Origin: Marinobacterium lacunae
GTDB taxonomy: Bacteria > Pseudomonadota > Gammaproteobacteria > Pseudomonadales > Balneatricaceae
Assembly (NCBI RefSeq): GCF_000705555.1
Contig: NZ_JMQN01000040.1
Location: 248,001-312,000, forward strand
Direction of reading: 5' to 3'
DNA length: 64,000 nt
A program made the translations under genes and the position numbers. Below, piece by piece: positions 45,683 through 57,136 of the stretch. The notes under the pieces were generated by a model, which saw nothing but the letters and a program-made list of their open reading frames with translations, was not told the origin of the DNA and made no database searches. Each line of letters begins with the position of its first letter. Within the stretch, counting starts at the first letter, position 1.

Positions 45683-46825
45683 ATGCGAATACTTTCATTT
45701 CTCGGCTGGCCCATCATCGCAGGCATTCTTGCGGCAGCACTCATTCTGCAGCTTTATCCACAGCTGCTAACGAGTACACCGACGGTCGAAATCCGCCAGG
45801 CCAACAACGAACGCAACAGCACGCAGGGTCCGTTCAGCTATGCGGACGCCGTGGATCGTGCCGCACCGGCTGTTGTCAATATTTACACCCGCACCCTGGT
45901 CGATAGCGACGGTAACCCTATCGGCAACGATCCACTCTATAAACACTATTTCAACTCGGAGACTCCGCCGACTCAAGAGCGGATTCACTCAAGTCTTGGC
46001 TCTGGCGTCATTATCAACCCTCAGGGGTATGTGGTCACCAACAACCACGTGATAGCCGGTGCAGATTCCATCATCGTCGCGCTACAGGACGGCCGGGAAG
46101 CCGTCGCTCAAACAGTGGGCACCGATCCGGAAACCGATATAGCCGTACTGAAAATAAGCCTTGGCGACCTGCCGGACATCACACTGGCACCGACCGAATC
46201 ACTTCGCGTCGGCGATGTCGTGCTGGCAATCGGTAACCCCTTCGGGGTTGGACAGACCGTCACGCAGGGCATCATCAGCGCTACCGACCGCAACAGCCTA
46301 GGCCTGAACACCTATGAAGATTTCATCCAGACCGATGCTGCGATCAACCCCGGCAACTCCGGTGGTGCACTGATCGACCCCAATGGCAATCTGGTTGGGA
46401 TCAATACTGCGATCTTCAGTAAGTCAGGCGGCTCCGAAGGTATCGGCTTTGCGATCCCTGTAGATCTCGTAAAGCAAGTTCTTGAAGATCTTATTGAACG
46501 CGGACGCGTGGTGCGTGGCTGGGTTGGTGTTGAAGCCCAACCCCTGAACCCGAGACTGGCGGAGTCTTTTGGACTGTCGCCAGAACAGCATGGCCTGATC
46601 ATCGCAGGTATCTATCGAGACAGCCCTGCACACACCGCGGGACTTCAGCCCGGCGATGTATTGCTTGCGCTCGACGAACAGCCGATCACCGATGACGGCC
46701 ACACGACAATGAACACCATTGCCCGACTGAAGCCCGGCGAGAAGGTACGTTTCACCATCTATCGCAATGGCGCACAGCAGGAGATAGAGGTCACAACGAC
46801 AGAACGACCGGCCAACGTCAATTAA
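45683..46825 (+). CDS. degS: DegS/AlgW-type serine protease
   Basis: A 380-residue periplasmic HtrA-family protease anchored by one N-terminal TM helix (about 5-28). The catalytic triad is H122 (NNHVIAG), D152 (ETDIAVLK) and S226 (GNSGGAL). A single C-terminal PDZ domain (about 275-365) is typical of DegS/AlgW, which begins cleavage of anti-sigma-E/MucA when outer-membrane proteins misfold. ATG 45683 is used; an in-frame TTG at 45668 is also possible. It is followed by a strong terminator. Confidence 0.92.
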   Translation: MRILSFLGWPIIAGILAAALILQLYPQLLTSTPTVEIRQANNERNSTQGPFSYADAVDRAAPAVVNIYTRTLVDSDGNPIGNDPLYKHYFNSETPPTQERIHSSLGSGVIINPQGYVVTNNHVIAGADSIIVALQDGREAVAQTVGTDPETDIAVLKISLGDLPDITLAPTESLRVGDVVLAIGNPFGVGQTVTQGIISATDRNSLGLNTYEDFIQTDAAINPGNSGGALIDPNGNLVGINTAIFSKSGGSEGIGFAIPVDLVKQVLEDLIERGRVVRGWVGVEAQPLNPRLAESFGLSPEQHGLIIAGIYRDSPAHTAGLQPGDVLLALDEQPITDDGHTTMNTIARLKPGEKVRFTIYRNGAQQEIEVTTTERPANVN

Positions 46826-46843
46826 GCCAGCCTACAGAACAAC

Positions 46844-46875
46844 AAAAAAGGCATGCCCAATGGCATGCCTTTTTT
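46844..46875. terminator. Bidirectional terminator degS/hisD
   Basis: AAAAAAGGCATGCC and GGCATGCCTTTTTT form a perfect 14-bp stem around CAAT. It lies between the convergent degS and hisD and works on both strands. Confidence 0.93.
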
Positions 46876-46894
46876 ATTTAAACGTAAACAGCTG

Positions 46895-48202
46895 TCAGGA
46901 CTTGATGCGGTATTCAGCCGAACGCGCATGAGCGGTCAAGCCTTCACCACGCGCCAACACTGACGCTACCTTGCCCATTTCCGATGCCCCCTCTTCAGAG
47001 AACATAATCAGCGATGAGCGCTTCTGGAAGTCATACACCCCCAACGGCGATGAGAAACGCGCAGTGCCCGATGTCGGCAATACATGGTTGGGGCCAGCAC
47101 AATAATCGCCCAGCGCCTCTGCCGTATAACGTCCCATAAAGATCGCGCCAGCATGACGAATTTCATCCAGCATCGCTTCAGGATCCGCAACGGAGAGTTC
47201 CAGATGTTCAGGCGCTACACGGTTGCTGATACGGGCAGCATCGCTGAGATCCTGCGCCTTGATCAGCACCGCACGGTTTCGCAGTGAAACCTCGATAATC
47301 TCGGCTCGCTCCATTGTCGGCAGCAGCTTCTCAATACTCGCTTCCACCCGATCAATAAACGCGGAATCAGGGGATACCAGTATCGGTTGTGCATCCTCAT
47401 CGTGCTCGGCCTGCGAAAACAGGTCCATCGCGACCCAGTCCGGATCCGTCTGGCCATCACAGATCACCAGAATCTCCGAAGGTCCGGCAATCATGTCGAT
47501 GCCAACAGCACCAAATACGGCACGCTTTGCGGTCGCCACGAAAATATTGCCCGGACCGACTATCTTGTCGACACGGGGAACGGTTTCGGTGCCATAGGCA
47601 AGCGCCGCCACAGCCTGGGCACCGCCTACGGTAAACACGCGGTTGACGCCAGCCAGCGCAGCCGCGGCCAAAACCAGCTCGTTGACCACACCGTCAGGCG
47701 TGGGCACGACCATAACGATCTCTTCAACTCCGGCGACATGGGCCGGCAGTGCGTTCATCAACACCGATGACGGATACGCCGCCTTGCCGCCCGGTACGTA
47801 CAGACCGACCCGATCCATAGGCGTCACTTTCTGCCCAAGCATGGTGCCATCGGCTTCCGTGTACTGCCAGGACGTGGCCAGCTGGCGCTCATGGTAGGTA
47901 CGCACGCGCTCGGCTGCTTTCTCAAGCGCCGCACGCTGCTCAACAGGCAGACCGTCCAGCGCCTGCTGCAAGCGCTCCTGCCCCATCTCGAGCTCTGCCA
48001 TGGAGGCGACACTCATTCGATCGAAACGATTGGTATATTCCACCAGCGCGGCGTCGCCTTCACTGCGAATACGACCAATAATCTCGTTTACGATGTCGTT
48101 AACCTTGGTATCGGATACGCTCTCCCAGGCCAGCAATGCATCGAGACGCTCCGCGAAATCGCTCTGCTGACTGTCGAGACGCACAATCTCCGTCTTGCTC
48201 AT
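46895..48202 (-). CDS. hisD: Histidinol dehydrogenase
   Basis: A 435-residue zinc- and NAD-dependent enzyme that carries out the last two steps of histidine synthesis, L-histidinol to histidine. The signatures [15 protein letters not shown] and [17 protein letters not shown] are clear, with the conserved active-site His and Zn ligands. It overlaps hisG by 4 bp and is the last gene of the murA-hisG-hisD stretch before the terminator. Confidence 0.96.
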   Translation of the reverse strand: MSKTEIVRLDSQQSDFAERLDALLAWESVSDTKVNDIVNEIIGRIRSEGDAALVEYTNRFDRMSVASMAELEMGQERLQQALDGLPVEQRAALEKAAERVRTYHERQLATSWQYTEADGTMLGQKVTPMDRVGLYVPGGKAAYPSSVLMNALPAHVAGVEEIVMVVPTPDGVVNELVLAAAALAGVNRVFTVGGAQAVAALAYGTETVPRVDKIVGPGNIFVATAKRAVFGAVGIDMIAGPSEILVICDGQTDPDWVAMDLFSQAEHDEDAQPILVSPDSAFIDRVEASIEKLLPTMERAEIIEVSLRNRAVLIKAQDLSDAARISNRVAPEHLELSVADPEAMLDEIRHAGAIFMGRYTAEALGDYCAGPNHVLPTSGTARFSSPLGVYDFQKRSSLIMFSEEGASEMGKVASVLARGEGLTAHARSAEYRIKS

Positions 48203-48852
48203 GCCTGCCCTCCCTCACGCTTGGCCACTATCGCCTCGGCCAGCTGATCCAGAATCGGCTGAATCTGACGATACTTCATTTTCATCGACGGCTGACCGAC
48301 AACAAAGCGGGAGCTGATGTCCGCGATATGCTCCATCGGTTCAAGTCCATTTGCGCGCAGTGTGTTGCCAGTATCCACGATATCGACGATACGATCGGCT
48401 AACCCCATAATCGGTGCCAGTTCCATCGCACCGTAGAGCTTGATGATGTCGACCTGAGCACCCTGACGGGCAAAATACTCTTTAGTGACATTGACGAATT
48501 TGGTCGCTACCTTCATCCGCCCCTCTACCGGTGCAGCATCTTTCATGCCCGCCACCATCAGACGACACTTGGCGATCTCAAGATCAAGCGGTTCATACAG
48601 GCCTGCGCCGCCATGCTCCATCAGCACATCCTTTCCGGCCACCCCCATATCAGCCCCGCCATACTCAACGTAGGTCGGCACATCGGTGGCACGGATCACC
48701 ACAAGCTTGATATGCGAATGGTTGGTATCGAAGATCAGCTTACGGCTGGAAAAAATATCCTCGGCCGGAACAATGTTCGCCGCTGCCAGCAGTGGCAGCG
48801 TCTCCTTAAGGATGCGCCCTTTGGACAGGGCGATGGTCAGCTGTTCTTTCAT
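48199..48852 (-). CDS. hisG: ATP phosphoribosyltransferase, short form
   Basis: A 217-residue catalytic subunit for the first step of histidine synthesis, joining ATP and PRPP. It is the short form, lacking the C-terminal regulatory domain of the roughly 300-residue enzyme, so it should need HisZ for feedback control; no hisZ is in the window. Recognisable segments include [22 protein letters not shown] and the PRPP-loop [14 protein letters not shown]. It lies 16 bp after murA. Confidence 0.95.
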   Translation of the reverse strand: MKEQLTIALSKGRILKETLPLLAAANIVPAEDIFSSRKLIFDTNHSHIKLVVIRATDVPTYVEYGGADMGVAGKDVLMEHGGAGLYEPLDLEIAKCRLMVAGMKDAAPVEGRMKVATKFVNVTKEYFARQGAQVDIIKLYGAMELAPIMGLADRIVDIVDTGNTLRANGLEPMEHIADISSRFVVGQPSMKMKYRQIQPILDQLAEAIVAKREGGQA

Positions 48853-48868
48853 TAGCCTCTTCGCTCAA

Positions 48869-50143
<1,275 letters not shown>

Positions 50144-50156
50144 TCAGGTGAGCGTA

Positions 50157-50402
50157 TTACTGCTTTGCAGCCCACTGCTCGGGGGTAAAGGTCTTGATAG
50201 AAACAGCATGGATGGCACCACTGGCAATCTGCTCGGTCAGACAGGCATAAACCAGTTGCTGCTTTTTAACCGGCGTAAGGCCGGCGAAGCATTCGCCAAC
50301 AGCCGTTATCTGGAAATCACAGCCTTCACCTGCTGTATATACGGTGCAACCCTCAAGCTCGCGCTCGATGATCTGTTTCACTTCTTCAGCTTGCATGCAC
50401 AA
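50157..50402 (-). CDS. ibaG: BolA family protein IbaG/YrbA
   Basis: An 81-residue BolA-like protein. It has the KH-like fold core (VKQIIERELEGCTV) and the signature HAVSIKTFTPEQW near the C-terminus. BolA proteins pair with monothiol glutaredoxins to bind iron-sulfur clusters; IbaG has been linked to acid stress. It sits between mlaB and murA, as in E. coli and Pseudomonas. Confidence 0.93.
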   Translation of the reverse strand: MCMQAEEVKQIIERELEGCTVYTAGEGCDFQITAVGECFAGLTPVKKQQLVYACLTEQIASGAIHAVSIKTFTPEQWAAKQ

Positions 50403-50548
50403 CTCCGAATGCAGAGTTTGGATTCTTCGGGACAGGGAGGGAATGATACAGCTTCGCCGCAGGCTGGGCCACCACGTGGCCGCCCAGGCAACAAAAGGGA
50501 GGTATCGGCATGGACGAAAATAGATACTTCATCCATGCCTGAAGGCAT

Positions 50549-50860
50549 TCAAGCCTGGCTCAAGGCTCCATCCAGCCCCACAAGATCGGCAATCGCCTTG
50601 AGATCAGCGGGAAGATTGGCAATTGAAAGCTCAATACCGTCTCGACGCGCCTTGCGACAGCCGGCCAGCCAGAGCGCCAGTGCCGAGCTATCGACACGTG
50701 TCACACCACCAAGATCCAGCTGACAGCTACCTTCCTGGCGGGACAGTAATGTCTCAAGCTCTGCACGCACCGACATAACCGATCCGAAGAGCAGCTCGCC
50801 ACTGAGTGATATAACCCCGGGCGCCGACTCCTCAACCCTCGTCACTTTCGCCTTCCCCAC
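50549..50860 (-). CDS. mlaB: MlaB STAS-domain protein
   Basis: A 103-residue cytoplasmic STAS protein of the Mla phospholipid transporter, needed for stability and activity of MlaFEDB. It carries LDLGGVTRVDSSALALW, the standard STAS loop. It overlaps mlaC by 29 bp. About 145 bp without a gene separates it from ibaG. Confidence 0.9.
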   Translation of the reverse strand: MGKAKVTRVEESAPGVISLSGELLFGSVMSVRAELETLLSRQEGSCQLDLGGVTRVDSSALALWLAGCRKARRDGIELSIANLPADLKAIADLVGLDGALSQA

Positions 50861-51503
50861 CGGTTGCCTTGATCGCGACCTGCGACTCCCAGCTGTCGAT
50901 CACACCGCCGACGCTACTGTAGCGCTGATAGAGATCGGCAAACTGGTTTTTAAAGGTCAGGCGCAGGTTGACACCGTCGACGGTCACGTTTACCAACGTC
51001 CAGCGGTCACCCTGCTTGAGCATGTAATAAACCAGACCGTAGACAGTACCGTTGGCTGCACGAACATTTACCGTTACAACCTGCTTGTCTGGATCAGGGC
51101 TATCCGCCAAAGGCTGCGCGATCTCATAGGTTTCAAATTCGAAACCCACTATCGCTTTGGCAAAGGTCTTGAGAAGCGTCGTCTTGAACACGTCGGAAAA
51201 ACGCGCCATCTCATCATCGGACGCCTGGCGGTAATACTTGCCCATTACACGCTTGGCAATATAGGGGAAGTCCACAACCGGAGAGATGACCCGCTCGACT
51301 TCGGCCATCATTTGGTCGATCTTTTCCGGCGACTTCAGGCTTTCATCTTCAACCACGGCCAGCATTTCACGCGTCACTTGATCCATAACACCACTCGCCT
51401 CCTGCCAGGAGGGCTGGGCAGCCTGAACACCAAGCGCCGGAAGGAGCAGCGTAAAACCAAGAACAGCTGCCGAAGCCAGATTTCGCACGTTCATGTTATT
51501 CAC
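50832..51503 (-). CDS. mlaC: MlaC periplasmic lipid carrier
   Basis: A 223-residue secreted protein (signal peptide about 1-28, ending VQA) of the MlaC/Ttg2D family. It ferries phospholipids through the periplasm between the outer-membrane MlaA complex and MlaFEDB. The conserved VVDFPYIAKRVMGKYYRQAS region is present. It overlaps mlaD by 8 bp. Confidence 0.94.
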   Translation of the reverse strand: MNNMNVRNLASAAVLGFTLLLPALGVQAAQPSWQEASGVMDQVTREMLAVVEDESLKSPEKIDQMMAEVERVISPVVDFPYIAKRVMGKYYRQASDDEMARFSDVFKTTLLKTFAKAIVGFEFETYEIAQPLADSPDPDKQVVTVNVRAANGTVYGLVYYMLKQGDRWTLVNVTVDGVNLRLTFKNQFADLYQRYSSVGGVIDSWESQVAIKATGGEGESDEG

Positions 51504-51954
51504 TCACCTTGTTAAACAGGAATTTCCCGACCAGATCCTCCAGCACAAGTGCCGACTGAGTATCCTGAATCCGATCGCCGTCCTTGAGGTTTTCATCCTC
51601 GGCCCCCGGTGTGATACCGATATACTGCTCACCCAGCAGGCCTGCGGTCAAAATTTGTGCAGAGCTGTCCGTGCTTAAATAGTCGACATCATCACGAATT
51701 CGCATCTCCACCTCAGCAACGAGAAACTTCGGATCCAGCCGGATCGCCGTTACCTCACCGATCTGAACACCGGACATGGCCACCTTGGCCCGAGCCGTCA
51801 GACCACCGATGTTTTCAAACCGTGCGTAAACCCGATACCCACCGCCTTGGTTCGCCAGGCTAAGACCACTGATATTCAGTGCCAACACAACCAATGCAAC
51901 GGCGCCCGCCAGCATCAGAAAGCCCACGCCAATTTCCATTGTACGCATGCGCAT
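51496..51954 (-). CDS. mlaD: MlaD MCE-domain subunit
   Basis: A 152-residue protein. One N-terminal TM helix (about 9-30) anchors a single MCE domain that forms the periplasmic hexamer ring of the Mla transporter. The NIGGLTARAKVAMSGVQIG segment is a clear MCE signature. The ATG follows the mlaE stop by two bases, with GGAGAG upstream. Confidence 0.95.
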   Translation of the reverse strand: MRMRTMEIGVGFLMLAGAVALVVLALNISGLSLANQGGGYRVYARFENIGGLTARAKVAMSGVQIGEVTAIRLDPKFLVAEVEMRIRDDVDYLSTDSSAQILTAGLLGEQYIGITPGAEDENLKDGDRIQDTQSALVLEDLVGKFLFNKVSE

Positions 51955-51956
51955 TA

Positions 51957-52739
51957 TTACAACTCTCCAAACATTAACGCTGTCAGAATGAAGTCAAGCC
52001 CCAATACCGCCAGTGAGGAAAACACTACGGTTCGAGTCGTTGCCTGACTGATTCCTTCCGATGTCGGCACACAGTCATAGCCTTCAAACACGGCGATCCA
52101 AGTCACGACCGCGCCAAACACGATCGACTTGATGATGCCATTCAAGACATCGTCGTTAAAATCAACCGAATGCTGCATGTTCGCCCAGAAGGAACCGTCG
52201 TAGATCCCCAACCAGTCAACAGCAACAATCGCACCACCCCATACCCCTACAACCGAAAAGATCACGGTCAGTATCGGCATGGAGATAAAGCCTGCCCAAA
52301 ATCTGGGCGCGATCACCCGTCGCAGCGGATCGACGCCGATCATCTCGAGACTGGCAAGCTGCTCAGTCGCCTTCATCAACCCGATTTCAGCCGTCAAAGC
52401 AGAACCGGCACGCCCTGCAAACAACAGCGCCGTCACAACCGGTGCCAGCTCACGAACCAGACTGAGCGCGACCATTTGCCCCACCGCCTGCTCCGATCCG
52501 TAATCCACCAAGATGGTGTAGCCCTGAAGGCCCAACACCATACCGATAAAACCACCTGAAACGACAATAATCACCAGCGACAGCACACCCACGAAATAGA
52601 GTTGCTGCACCAAAAGAGGGAACATGGTGATCGGCGACGGTCGTGCGATCAACGACTGCGCCAGCAACTGACCGGCGCGTCCGAACGCCGCCAGCCGGGA
52701 CAGGGTGCGATGACCCAGCGACTGTATCCAATCCAGCAT
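51957..52739 (-). CDS. mlaE: MlaE permease
   Basis: A 260-residue inner-membrane permease of the MlaE family, with about five TM segments. It carries the conserved GLVRELAPV-like ([20 protein letters not shown]) and [21 protein letters not shown] motifs. With MlaF, MlaB and MlaD it moves phospholipids between the inner membrane and MlaC. Confidence 0.95.
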   Translation of the reverse strand: MLDWIQSLGHRTLSRLAAFGRAGQLLAQSLIARPSPITMFPLLVQQLYFVGVLSLVIIVVSGGFIGMVLGLQGYTILVDYGSEQAVGQMVALSLVRELAPVVTALLFAGRAGSALTAEIGLMKATEQLASLEMIGVDPLRRVIAPRFWAGFISMPILTVIFSVVGVWGGAIVAVDWLGIYDGSFWANMQHSVDFNDDVLNGIIKSIVFGAVVTWIAVFEGYDCVPTSEGISQATTRTVVFSSLAVLGLDFILTALMFGEL

Positions 52740-53552
52740 TTAGGGGGTTTCCTGTAACAATTCCTGCATCAAATCCGGCGCCGGATAATGGAAAGGCACC
52801 GGACCATCCGGCAACCCCTGCATAAACTGACGCACCTGCTCGGAATCGACGACAGCAAGCTGCTCGGGTGTGCCCTCGGCAATTACCCGTCCATCTGCCA
52901 CCATGTAGACATAGTCTGCAATTCCCAGCGTTTCCTTAATATCGTGAGACACGATGATACTGGTATGACCCAGCGCCTGATTCAGGCGACGGATCAGATT
53001 GACCAGCACGCCCATGGCGATAGGATCCTGACCGGTAAACGGCTCATCGTACATCACGATATCGGGGTCGAGGGCGATGGCCCGCGCAAGCGCTACACGC
53101 CTGGCCATACCACCGGAGAGTTCACTTGGCATCAACTTCGCCGCACCGCGCAAACCGACAGCCTGTAACTTCATCAACACGATATCGCGGATCATGTCCT
53201 GGCTAAGATCGGTATGCACCCGGATCGGAAACGCGACGTTCTCGAACACGCTCATGTCCGTAAATAGCGCTCCGCTCTGGAACAGCATTCCCATACGTTC
53301 GCGTGCCAGAAACAGTTCGCGGCGACCCAGTCGGGGAATGTCATCGTCCTCCAGCAGGATCTGACCGCTATCGGGTTTCAGTTGCCCGCCGATCAGCTTC
53401 AGCAGCGTGGTTTTACCCGTACCGGACGGCCCCATAATCGCAGTGACCTTGCCACGGGGGACGCGGATACTGATATCGTCGAAAATGGTGCGTGAACCAC
53501 GGCTGAAGGTCATGCCGCGAATGTCGATGATTATATCGCTCAGTGGATCCAT
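52740..53552 (-). CDS. mlaF: MlaF ABC ATPase
   Basis: A 270-residue ATP-binding subunit of the Mla transporter. Walker A GPSGTGKTT (about 40-48), the LSGGMARR signature, Walker B DIVMYDEPFTGQDP and the H-loop (SHD) are all intact. ATG 53552 begins at MDPLSDIIIDIRG; a longer frame runs up to the divergent kdsD region and is not supported. It is the first gene of mlaFEDCB. Confidence 0.95.
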   Translation of the reverse strand: MDPLSDIIIDIRGMTFSRGSRTIFDDISIRVPRGKVTAIMGPSGTGKTTLLKLIGGQLKPDSGQILLEDDDIPRLGRRELFLARERMGMLFQSGALFTDMSVFENVAFPIRVHTDLSQDMIRDIVLMKLQAVGLRGAAKLMPSELSGGMARRVALARAIALDPDIVMYDEPFTGQDPIAMGVLVNLIRRLNQALGHTSIIVSHDIKETLGIADYVYMVADGRVIAEGTPEQLAVVDSEQVRQFMQGLPDGPVPFHYPAPDLMQELLQETP

Positions 53553-53773
53553 AGCTGCCCGAAAGGCCTCACACTCAGTTCCTTGTGCTGCAGCGCGCGC
53601 AGCATCGCAGTCTAATTCAGAGCGCGACAATATATCACTCCCGGACAAAAACGTGAACTTCATCCCCCCAGAAGGGGTCATCTGAACAGCCGCCACGCTG
53701 TGCCCGCACAGCCCTGTGTTGTACACTCCCCTCTTTAATACCCGTAACTGTTTACAGAGAGACATCTCCACTT

Positions 53774-54745
53774 ATGACAGACTTCGATTTCCTCCGTGCC
53801 GGTCGCCGCACGATAGAGCTTGAGCTCGATGCTGTGCAGAATCTGCTCCAGCACCTCGACCAGCGCTTTAGCCGTGCTTGCGAACTGATGATCAACTGCC
53901 GCGGAAGGGTCATTGTCACCGGCATGGGCAAGTCCGGTCATATAGGCAACAAAATCGCTGCGACGCTGGCCAGTACCGGCACACCCGCCTTTTTTGTCCA
54001 CCCAGGTGAAGCCAGCCACGGGGATCTCGGCATGTTCACCCGTGACGACGTTGTTTTGGCGCTGTCCAATTCTGGCGAGACGGCAGAAGTCGTTACTATT
54101 CTCCCCCTAATCAAGCGCATGCAAGCGCCACTTATCAGCATCACTGCACGCCCTGATTCAACACTGTCCAAAGCGGCCGATGTCAGTCTGCACATTCCGG
54201 TCGATCGTGAGGCCTGCCCACTGGGTCTGGCACCGACGTCAAGCACTACAGCACAGCTGGTGCTCGGCGATGCTCTGGCGATCGCTCTACTGGAAGCCCG
54301 TGGCTTCAGTGCCGAGGATTTCGCCTTTTCCCATCCCGGCGGCGCCCTCGGCCGACGCCTTTTGCTGATGGTTGATGACATCATGCACACCGGCGATGCC
54401 ATACCGGTTGTCAATGCCGAAACATCGGTGCGCGATGCATTGCTTGAAATGACGCGAAAACATTTGGGCATGACCGCGGTAACAGACAGCCAAGGCGCGC
54501 TATTGGGCATCTTCACCGACGGCGACCTGCGCCGCACTCTGGATCAGGAGATCGACCTCAAGCAAACCTGCATTCATGACGTGATGACCGTGAACTGCAC
54601 CACCATCCACCCGGGCATTCTTGCGGCCGAAGCATTGCAGATCATGCAGAGCAAAAAGATCAACGCGCTGGTTGTGGTCGATGATGCAATGAAACCGGTC
54701 GGCGCTCTGAACATGCATGACATGCTCAAGGCGGGGGTTATCTGA
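53774..54745 (+). CDS. kdsD: Arabinose-5-phosphate isomerase
   Basis: A 323-residue enzyme converting ribulose 5-phosphate to arabinose 5-phosphate for KDO and lipopolysaccharide. A SIS domain (about 35-175; TGMGKSGHIGNKIAATLASTG) is followed by two CBS domains (about 205-323; VDDIMHTGD and VMTVNCTTIHP). It starts the kds-lpt-rpoN block and overlaps kdsC by one base. Confidence 0.95.
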   Translation: MTDFDFLRAGRRTIELELDAVQNLLQHLDQRFSRACELMINCRGRVIVTGMGKSGHIGNKIAATLASTGTPAFFVHPGEASHGDLGMFTRDDVVLALSNSGETAEVVTILPLIKRMQAPLISITARPDSTLSKAADVSLHIPVDREACPLGLAPTSSTTAQLVLGDALAIALLEARGFSAEDFAFSHPGGALGRRLLLMVDDIMHTGDAIPVVNAETSVRDALLEMTRKHLGMTAVTDSQGALLGIFTDGDLRRTLDQEIDLKQTCIHDVMTVNCTTIHPGILAAEALQIMQSKKINALVVVDDAMKPVGALNMHDMLKAGVI

Positions 54746-55281
54746 TGCTGGAGAAACTGCTCCCTGCACAGGTCGAAAAGCTGACCAATATTAAGCTGGT
54801 CGTTTTCGACGTAGACGGCATTCTAAACTCCGGACAACTTAACTTTCTGGCCGACGGCCGTGAGATCAAGTCGTTCAGCATACTGGATGGCCTTGGTATC
54901 AAACTCCTGCATAAAGGCGGCATCAAAAGCGCCATTATCACCGGCAGACGCTCCCCTCAGGTCGAACTCCGCGCCGAAGCGCTGGGCATCACCTATCTGC
55001 GCCAGGGCCGCGAAGACAAGCTGATCGCGCTTGAAGAGTTGTGGCACGAAACCGGGTTTGGTCCAGACAACACCGCCTACATCGGTGACGACCTTCCTGA
55101 TCTTGCCGCCATCCGCCGGGTCAGCTTCGGCGCCACCGTGCCCAATGGACACTGGTTCGTACGCGAGCACGCCGATTGGATCACCCAGACACCCGGCGGC
55201 CAAGGCGCTGGACGTGAGCTATGCGAGTTGATTCTTGCGGCACAAGGAAAGCTGGACGGCCTGCTCAAGGAGTATTTGTAA
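54745..55281 (+). CDS. kdsC: KDO-8-phosphate phosphatase
   Basis: A 178-residue HAD-superfamily phosphatase that makes free KDO. HAD motif I is VFDVDGIL, where the two Asp act in catalysis; ITGRRS is motif II, and YIGDDLPDL is motif IV. No cap insertion, as usual for the KdsC tetramer. It is coupled tightly to kdsD and lptC. Confidence 0.95.
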   Translation: MLEKLLPAQVEKLTNIKLVVFDVDGILNSGQLNFLADGREIKSFSILDGLGIKLLHKGGIKSAIITGRRSPQVELRAEALGITYLRQGREDKLIALEELWHETGFGPDNTAYIGDDLPDLAAIRRVSFGATVPNGHWFVREHADWITQTPGGQGAGRELCELILAAQGKLDGLLKEYL

Positions 55282-55851
55282 GTGTTTAGCAGTACTCGTA
55301 TTCGCCTGCTAATAGCCCTGGCCATTATTGCCCCTGTACTTATATTTTGGGGTTTCTCCGGCGATACACTGCAACAACCGTCTGGAAGCTCGAAAGAGAA
55401 CGCAGCCAGCATCGATTTCTTCATGCACGACGCACGTACTGTTTACTGGTCACCGGAAGGAGACCTGGCCCGCGAGTGGCAAACACCCGAGCTCAAACAC
55501 TACCCCTTGCGTTCGCGTAGCGAATTGCTGGAACCGGAAACGTCAATGCCGACACCCGAGGGCGGGCTATACAAAATGCGCGCCAACGAAGGATGGATTG
55601 TCGATGATCAGAGCCAGATTCAACTTGCAGGCGATGTAGAGGTTCACCATAATCCGCAATCTGGACCCAATGGGGTCCTGACCACCAGCAGCCTGACGAT
55701 CTACCCGCCACGGAACATTGCCCGCACTGACGCACCGGCAAAACTGGTTCGCGATGGAGAGCAGACCGAAACGGTAGGGCTTGAGGTCTATTTCGATCAA
55801 CAGCGAATAGAACTGCTTTCAAACGTACAGGGTAGATACAATGCGCCTTAA
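55282..55851 (+). CDS. lptC: LPS export protein LptC
   Basis: A 189-residue inner-membrane protein. One TM helix (about 6-24) is followed by a periplasmic OstA-like beta-jellyroll (about 45-185) that takes LPS from LptB2FG and passes it to LptA. The GTG start directly follows the kdsC TAA and the 3' end overlaps lptA by 11 bp. Confidence 0.9.
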   Translation: MFSSTRIRLLIALAIIAPVLIFWGFSGDTLQQPSGSSKENAASIDFFMHDARTVYWSPEGDLAREWQTPELKHYPLRSRSELLEPETSMPTPEGGLYKMRANEGWIVDDQSQIQLAGDVEVHHNPQSGPNGVLTTSSLTIYPPRNIARTDAPAKLVRDGEQTETVGLEVYFDQQRIELLSNVQGRYNAP

Positions 55852-56368
55852 CCGCCTGTTTCAAGCCACCCTCTGCTGCCTATTGCTGAGCGGCGTAGCG
55901 GAATCGACGCTGGCGCTTCCCGAAGATCGAAGCCAACCGATCCATATCAGTGCCAACAGCGCGAGCATCAACGAAAAAACCGGCGTTACTGTCTACAGCG
56001 GCCAGGTAGAGATCTCTCAGGGATCAATGAAAATCCGTGGCGACCGTGTCGAGCTATATCGCTCGGCTGACGGCGATGTAAACCGTATCGTCTCGATAGG
56101 CAAACCCGCCGAGTTTGAGCAACAACCCAAAGCCAGCGATCCTGTCACGCATGCCTACGGCCTGCGTATGGAGTACAAGATCAACAGCCAGCAAGTGACG
56201 ATCAGCGAACAGGCAAAGGTGGAACAGGGTCAGGACACCTTTACCGGTGAGCGTATCGTGTACAATATGGACAAGGCGATCGTCGATGCATACAGCAGCG
56301 AAAGCGGCGACCAGCGCGTCAAAATGGTTATCCAACCCAAGAGCAGTCGAAACGGGCTGAACCCATGA
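55841..56368 (+). CDS. lptA: LPS transport protein LptA
   Basis: A 175-residue periplasmic bridge protein. A signal peptide (about 1-25, ending TLA) precedes the OstA beta-jellyroll with [21 protein letters not shown]-type repeats. Monomers stack end to end to carry LPS across the periplasm. It overlaps lptC and lptB. Confidence 0.93.
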   Translation: MRLNRLFQATLCCLLLSGVAESTLALPEDRSQPIHISANSASINEKTGVTVYSGQVEISQGSMKIRGDRVELYRSADGDVNRIVSIGKPAEFEQQPKASDPVTHAYGLRMEYKINSQQVTISEQAKVEQGQDTFTGERIVYNMDKAIVDAYSSESGDQRVKMVIQPKSSRNGLNP

Positions 56369-57090
56369 TGCAACTGGAAGCATTACATCTGGCCAAAAGC
56401 TACAAGGGCCGCCAGGTTGTTCGTGATGTGTCGATCGAAATCAGCAGCGGAGAGGTTGTCGGTCTGCTAGGACCCAACGGCGCCGGCAAGACCACCTGCT
56501 TTTACATGATTGTCGGCCTGATCAAAGCTGATCACGGCCAGATTCGGATCAACCAGGACGACATTACCCGCCTGGCCATGCACGGGCGAGCGCGACGCGG
56601 TATCGGCTATCTGCCTCAGGAAGCCTCGATCTTCCGCAAGCTGAGTGTCCATGACAATCTCATGGCCATTTTGGAAACGCGCAAGGACCTGAGCAAGCTT
56701 CAGCGGGAACAGCGAGTCGAAGAACTGCTGGAAGAGTTTCACATCACGCACCTGTCGAAAAACCTCGGCATGTCGCTATCCGGCGGAGAAAGACGTCGCG
56801 TGGAGATCGCGCGAGCCCTGGCAACGGAGCCTGCGTTTATTCTGCTGGATGAGCCCTTCGCCGGAGTCGACCCGATTTCGGTAGGCGATATCAAGCAGAC
56901 CGTACGCCACCTGCAAGACAGGGGGATCGGCGTATTGATAACGGATCATAACGTGCGGGAAACGCTCGACATCTGTCAACGCGCCTATATTGTGAGTGAT
57001 GGCGGAATTCTGGCGAAGGGAGATCCTCAACAGATACTGACCAACCAGCAGGTACGACAAGCTTATCTCGGCGAACAGTTCAGGCTTTGA
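56365..57090 (+). CDS. lptB: LPS export ATPase LptB
   Basis: A 241-residue ABC ATPase of the LptB2FG complex. Walker [10 protein letters not shown], the signature LSGGERRR, Walker [14 protein letters not shown] and the switch His in ITDHNVRE are intact. Overlaps lptA by 4 bp. lptF and lptG are elsewhere, as is usual. Confidence 0.96.
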   Translation: MMQLEALHLAKSYKGRQVVRDVSIEISSGEVVGLLGPNGAGKTTCFYMIVGLIKADHGQIRINQDDITRLAMHGRARRGIGYLPQEASIFRKLSVHDNLMAILETRKDLSKLQREQRVEELLEEFHITHLSKNLGMSLSGGERRRVEIARALATEPAFILLDEPFAGVDPISVGDIKQTVRHLQDRGIGVLITDHNVRETLDICQRAYIVSDGGILAKGDPQQILTNQQVRQAYLGEQFRL

Positions 57091-57136
57091 ACATGAGCGC
57101 CGCAACATCCGATCCACGTAATGGCATATCGCGTAT